Shown in pieces: positions 5,182 through 5,208 of a stretch of DNA of 5,208 bases. The DNA is taken from the NCBI GenBank assembly GCA_027026295.1, contig JALVOR010000166.1, forward strand, positions 1 to 5,208, read 5' to 3'. This DNA is from Anaerolineales bacterium (GTDB taxonomy: Bacteria; Chloroflexota; Anaerolineae; Anaerolineales; DRMV01). The position numbers and the translations under genes were made by a program. The notes beneath the pieces are model-generated. The model searched no databases. It had not been told where the DNA came from and worked only from the letters and a program-made list of their open reading frames with translations. The stretch's first letter is position 1, and every line of letters starts with the position of its first letter.

Positions 5182-5208
5182 CAGTTTGCGGCTCTGACGC
5201 CCGAACAA

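Noticed and set aside
3460..5208. Long open frame on the minus strand overlapping the antiporter in another frame
   Set aside because: Its translation is rich in Arg, Gly and Ala without domain motifs, and it is a GC-driven shadow of the antiporter gene, which has clear family motifs in its own frame.

Overview
The window looks like a rearranged accessory stretch of a GC-rich bacterial chromosome. The style of the genes (a TolB-type propeller protein, a winged-helix regulator of the 'GLIRVVRTR...EKHY' type, an IS5-group DDE transposase starting MTNYATLAE, GGAGG ribosome sites) suggests a Chloroflexota/Anaerolineae-like organism. That is an inference from recall, not from a search.

Layout, left to right. 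Positions 2-286 (+) hold the C-terminal end of a WD40/TolB-like beta-propeller protein that begins outside the window. Positions 287-404 are non-coding and contain a possible hairpin. Positions 405-735 are gene debris: a frameshifted fragment of a winged-helix (ArsR-type) regulator on the minus strand, joined in frame to a second copy of the last 24 codons of the cation antiporter gene and its downstream sequence. I recognise nothing in 736-839. Positions 840-988 are a 149-bp element with 16-bp terminal inverted repeats and two oppositely oriented palindromes of identical architecture (a REPIN- or MITE-like element). Positions 1019-2188 (-) encode an intact 389-aa membrane protein with an exported domain carrying an Asp-box (BNR) motif and about five C-terminal membrane helices. 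Positions 2189-2321 are a short, more AT-rich intergenic region between divergent genes, with an 8-bp-stem palindrome. Positions 2322-3184 (+) are a dead IS5-group transposase. Its frame is broken by a 74-bp insertion bounded by 36-bp direct repeats, its expected first catalytic Asp is Asn, and its C-terminus with the catalytic Glu is missing. Positions 3231-5117 (-) encode an intact 628-aa CPA2-family cation:proton antiporter with a C-terminal RCK (TrkA-N/TrkA-C) regulatory domain. Positions 5118-5208 are its leader, with a GGAGG site and a G-rich 8-bp tandem repeat.

The organising feature is a 156-bp direct repeat (405-560 and 3150-3305, four mismatches). It brackets the Asp-box membrane protein gene and the dead transposase. 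The right copy is the authentic end of the antiporter gene; the left copy is displaced and fused to the regulator fragment. This points to duplication or recombination in an IS-associated region. I see no evidence that the genes form one functional system: the antiporter and the Asp-box protein are each monocistronic as far as visible. The most unusual items are the displaced antiporter tail, the palindrome-pair element and the near-clean insertion in the transposase. None of these amounts to a demonstrably new biological system.
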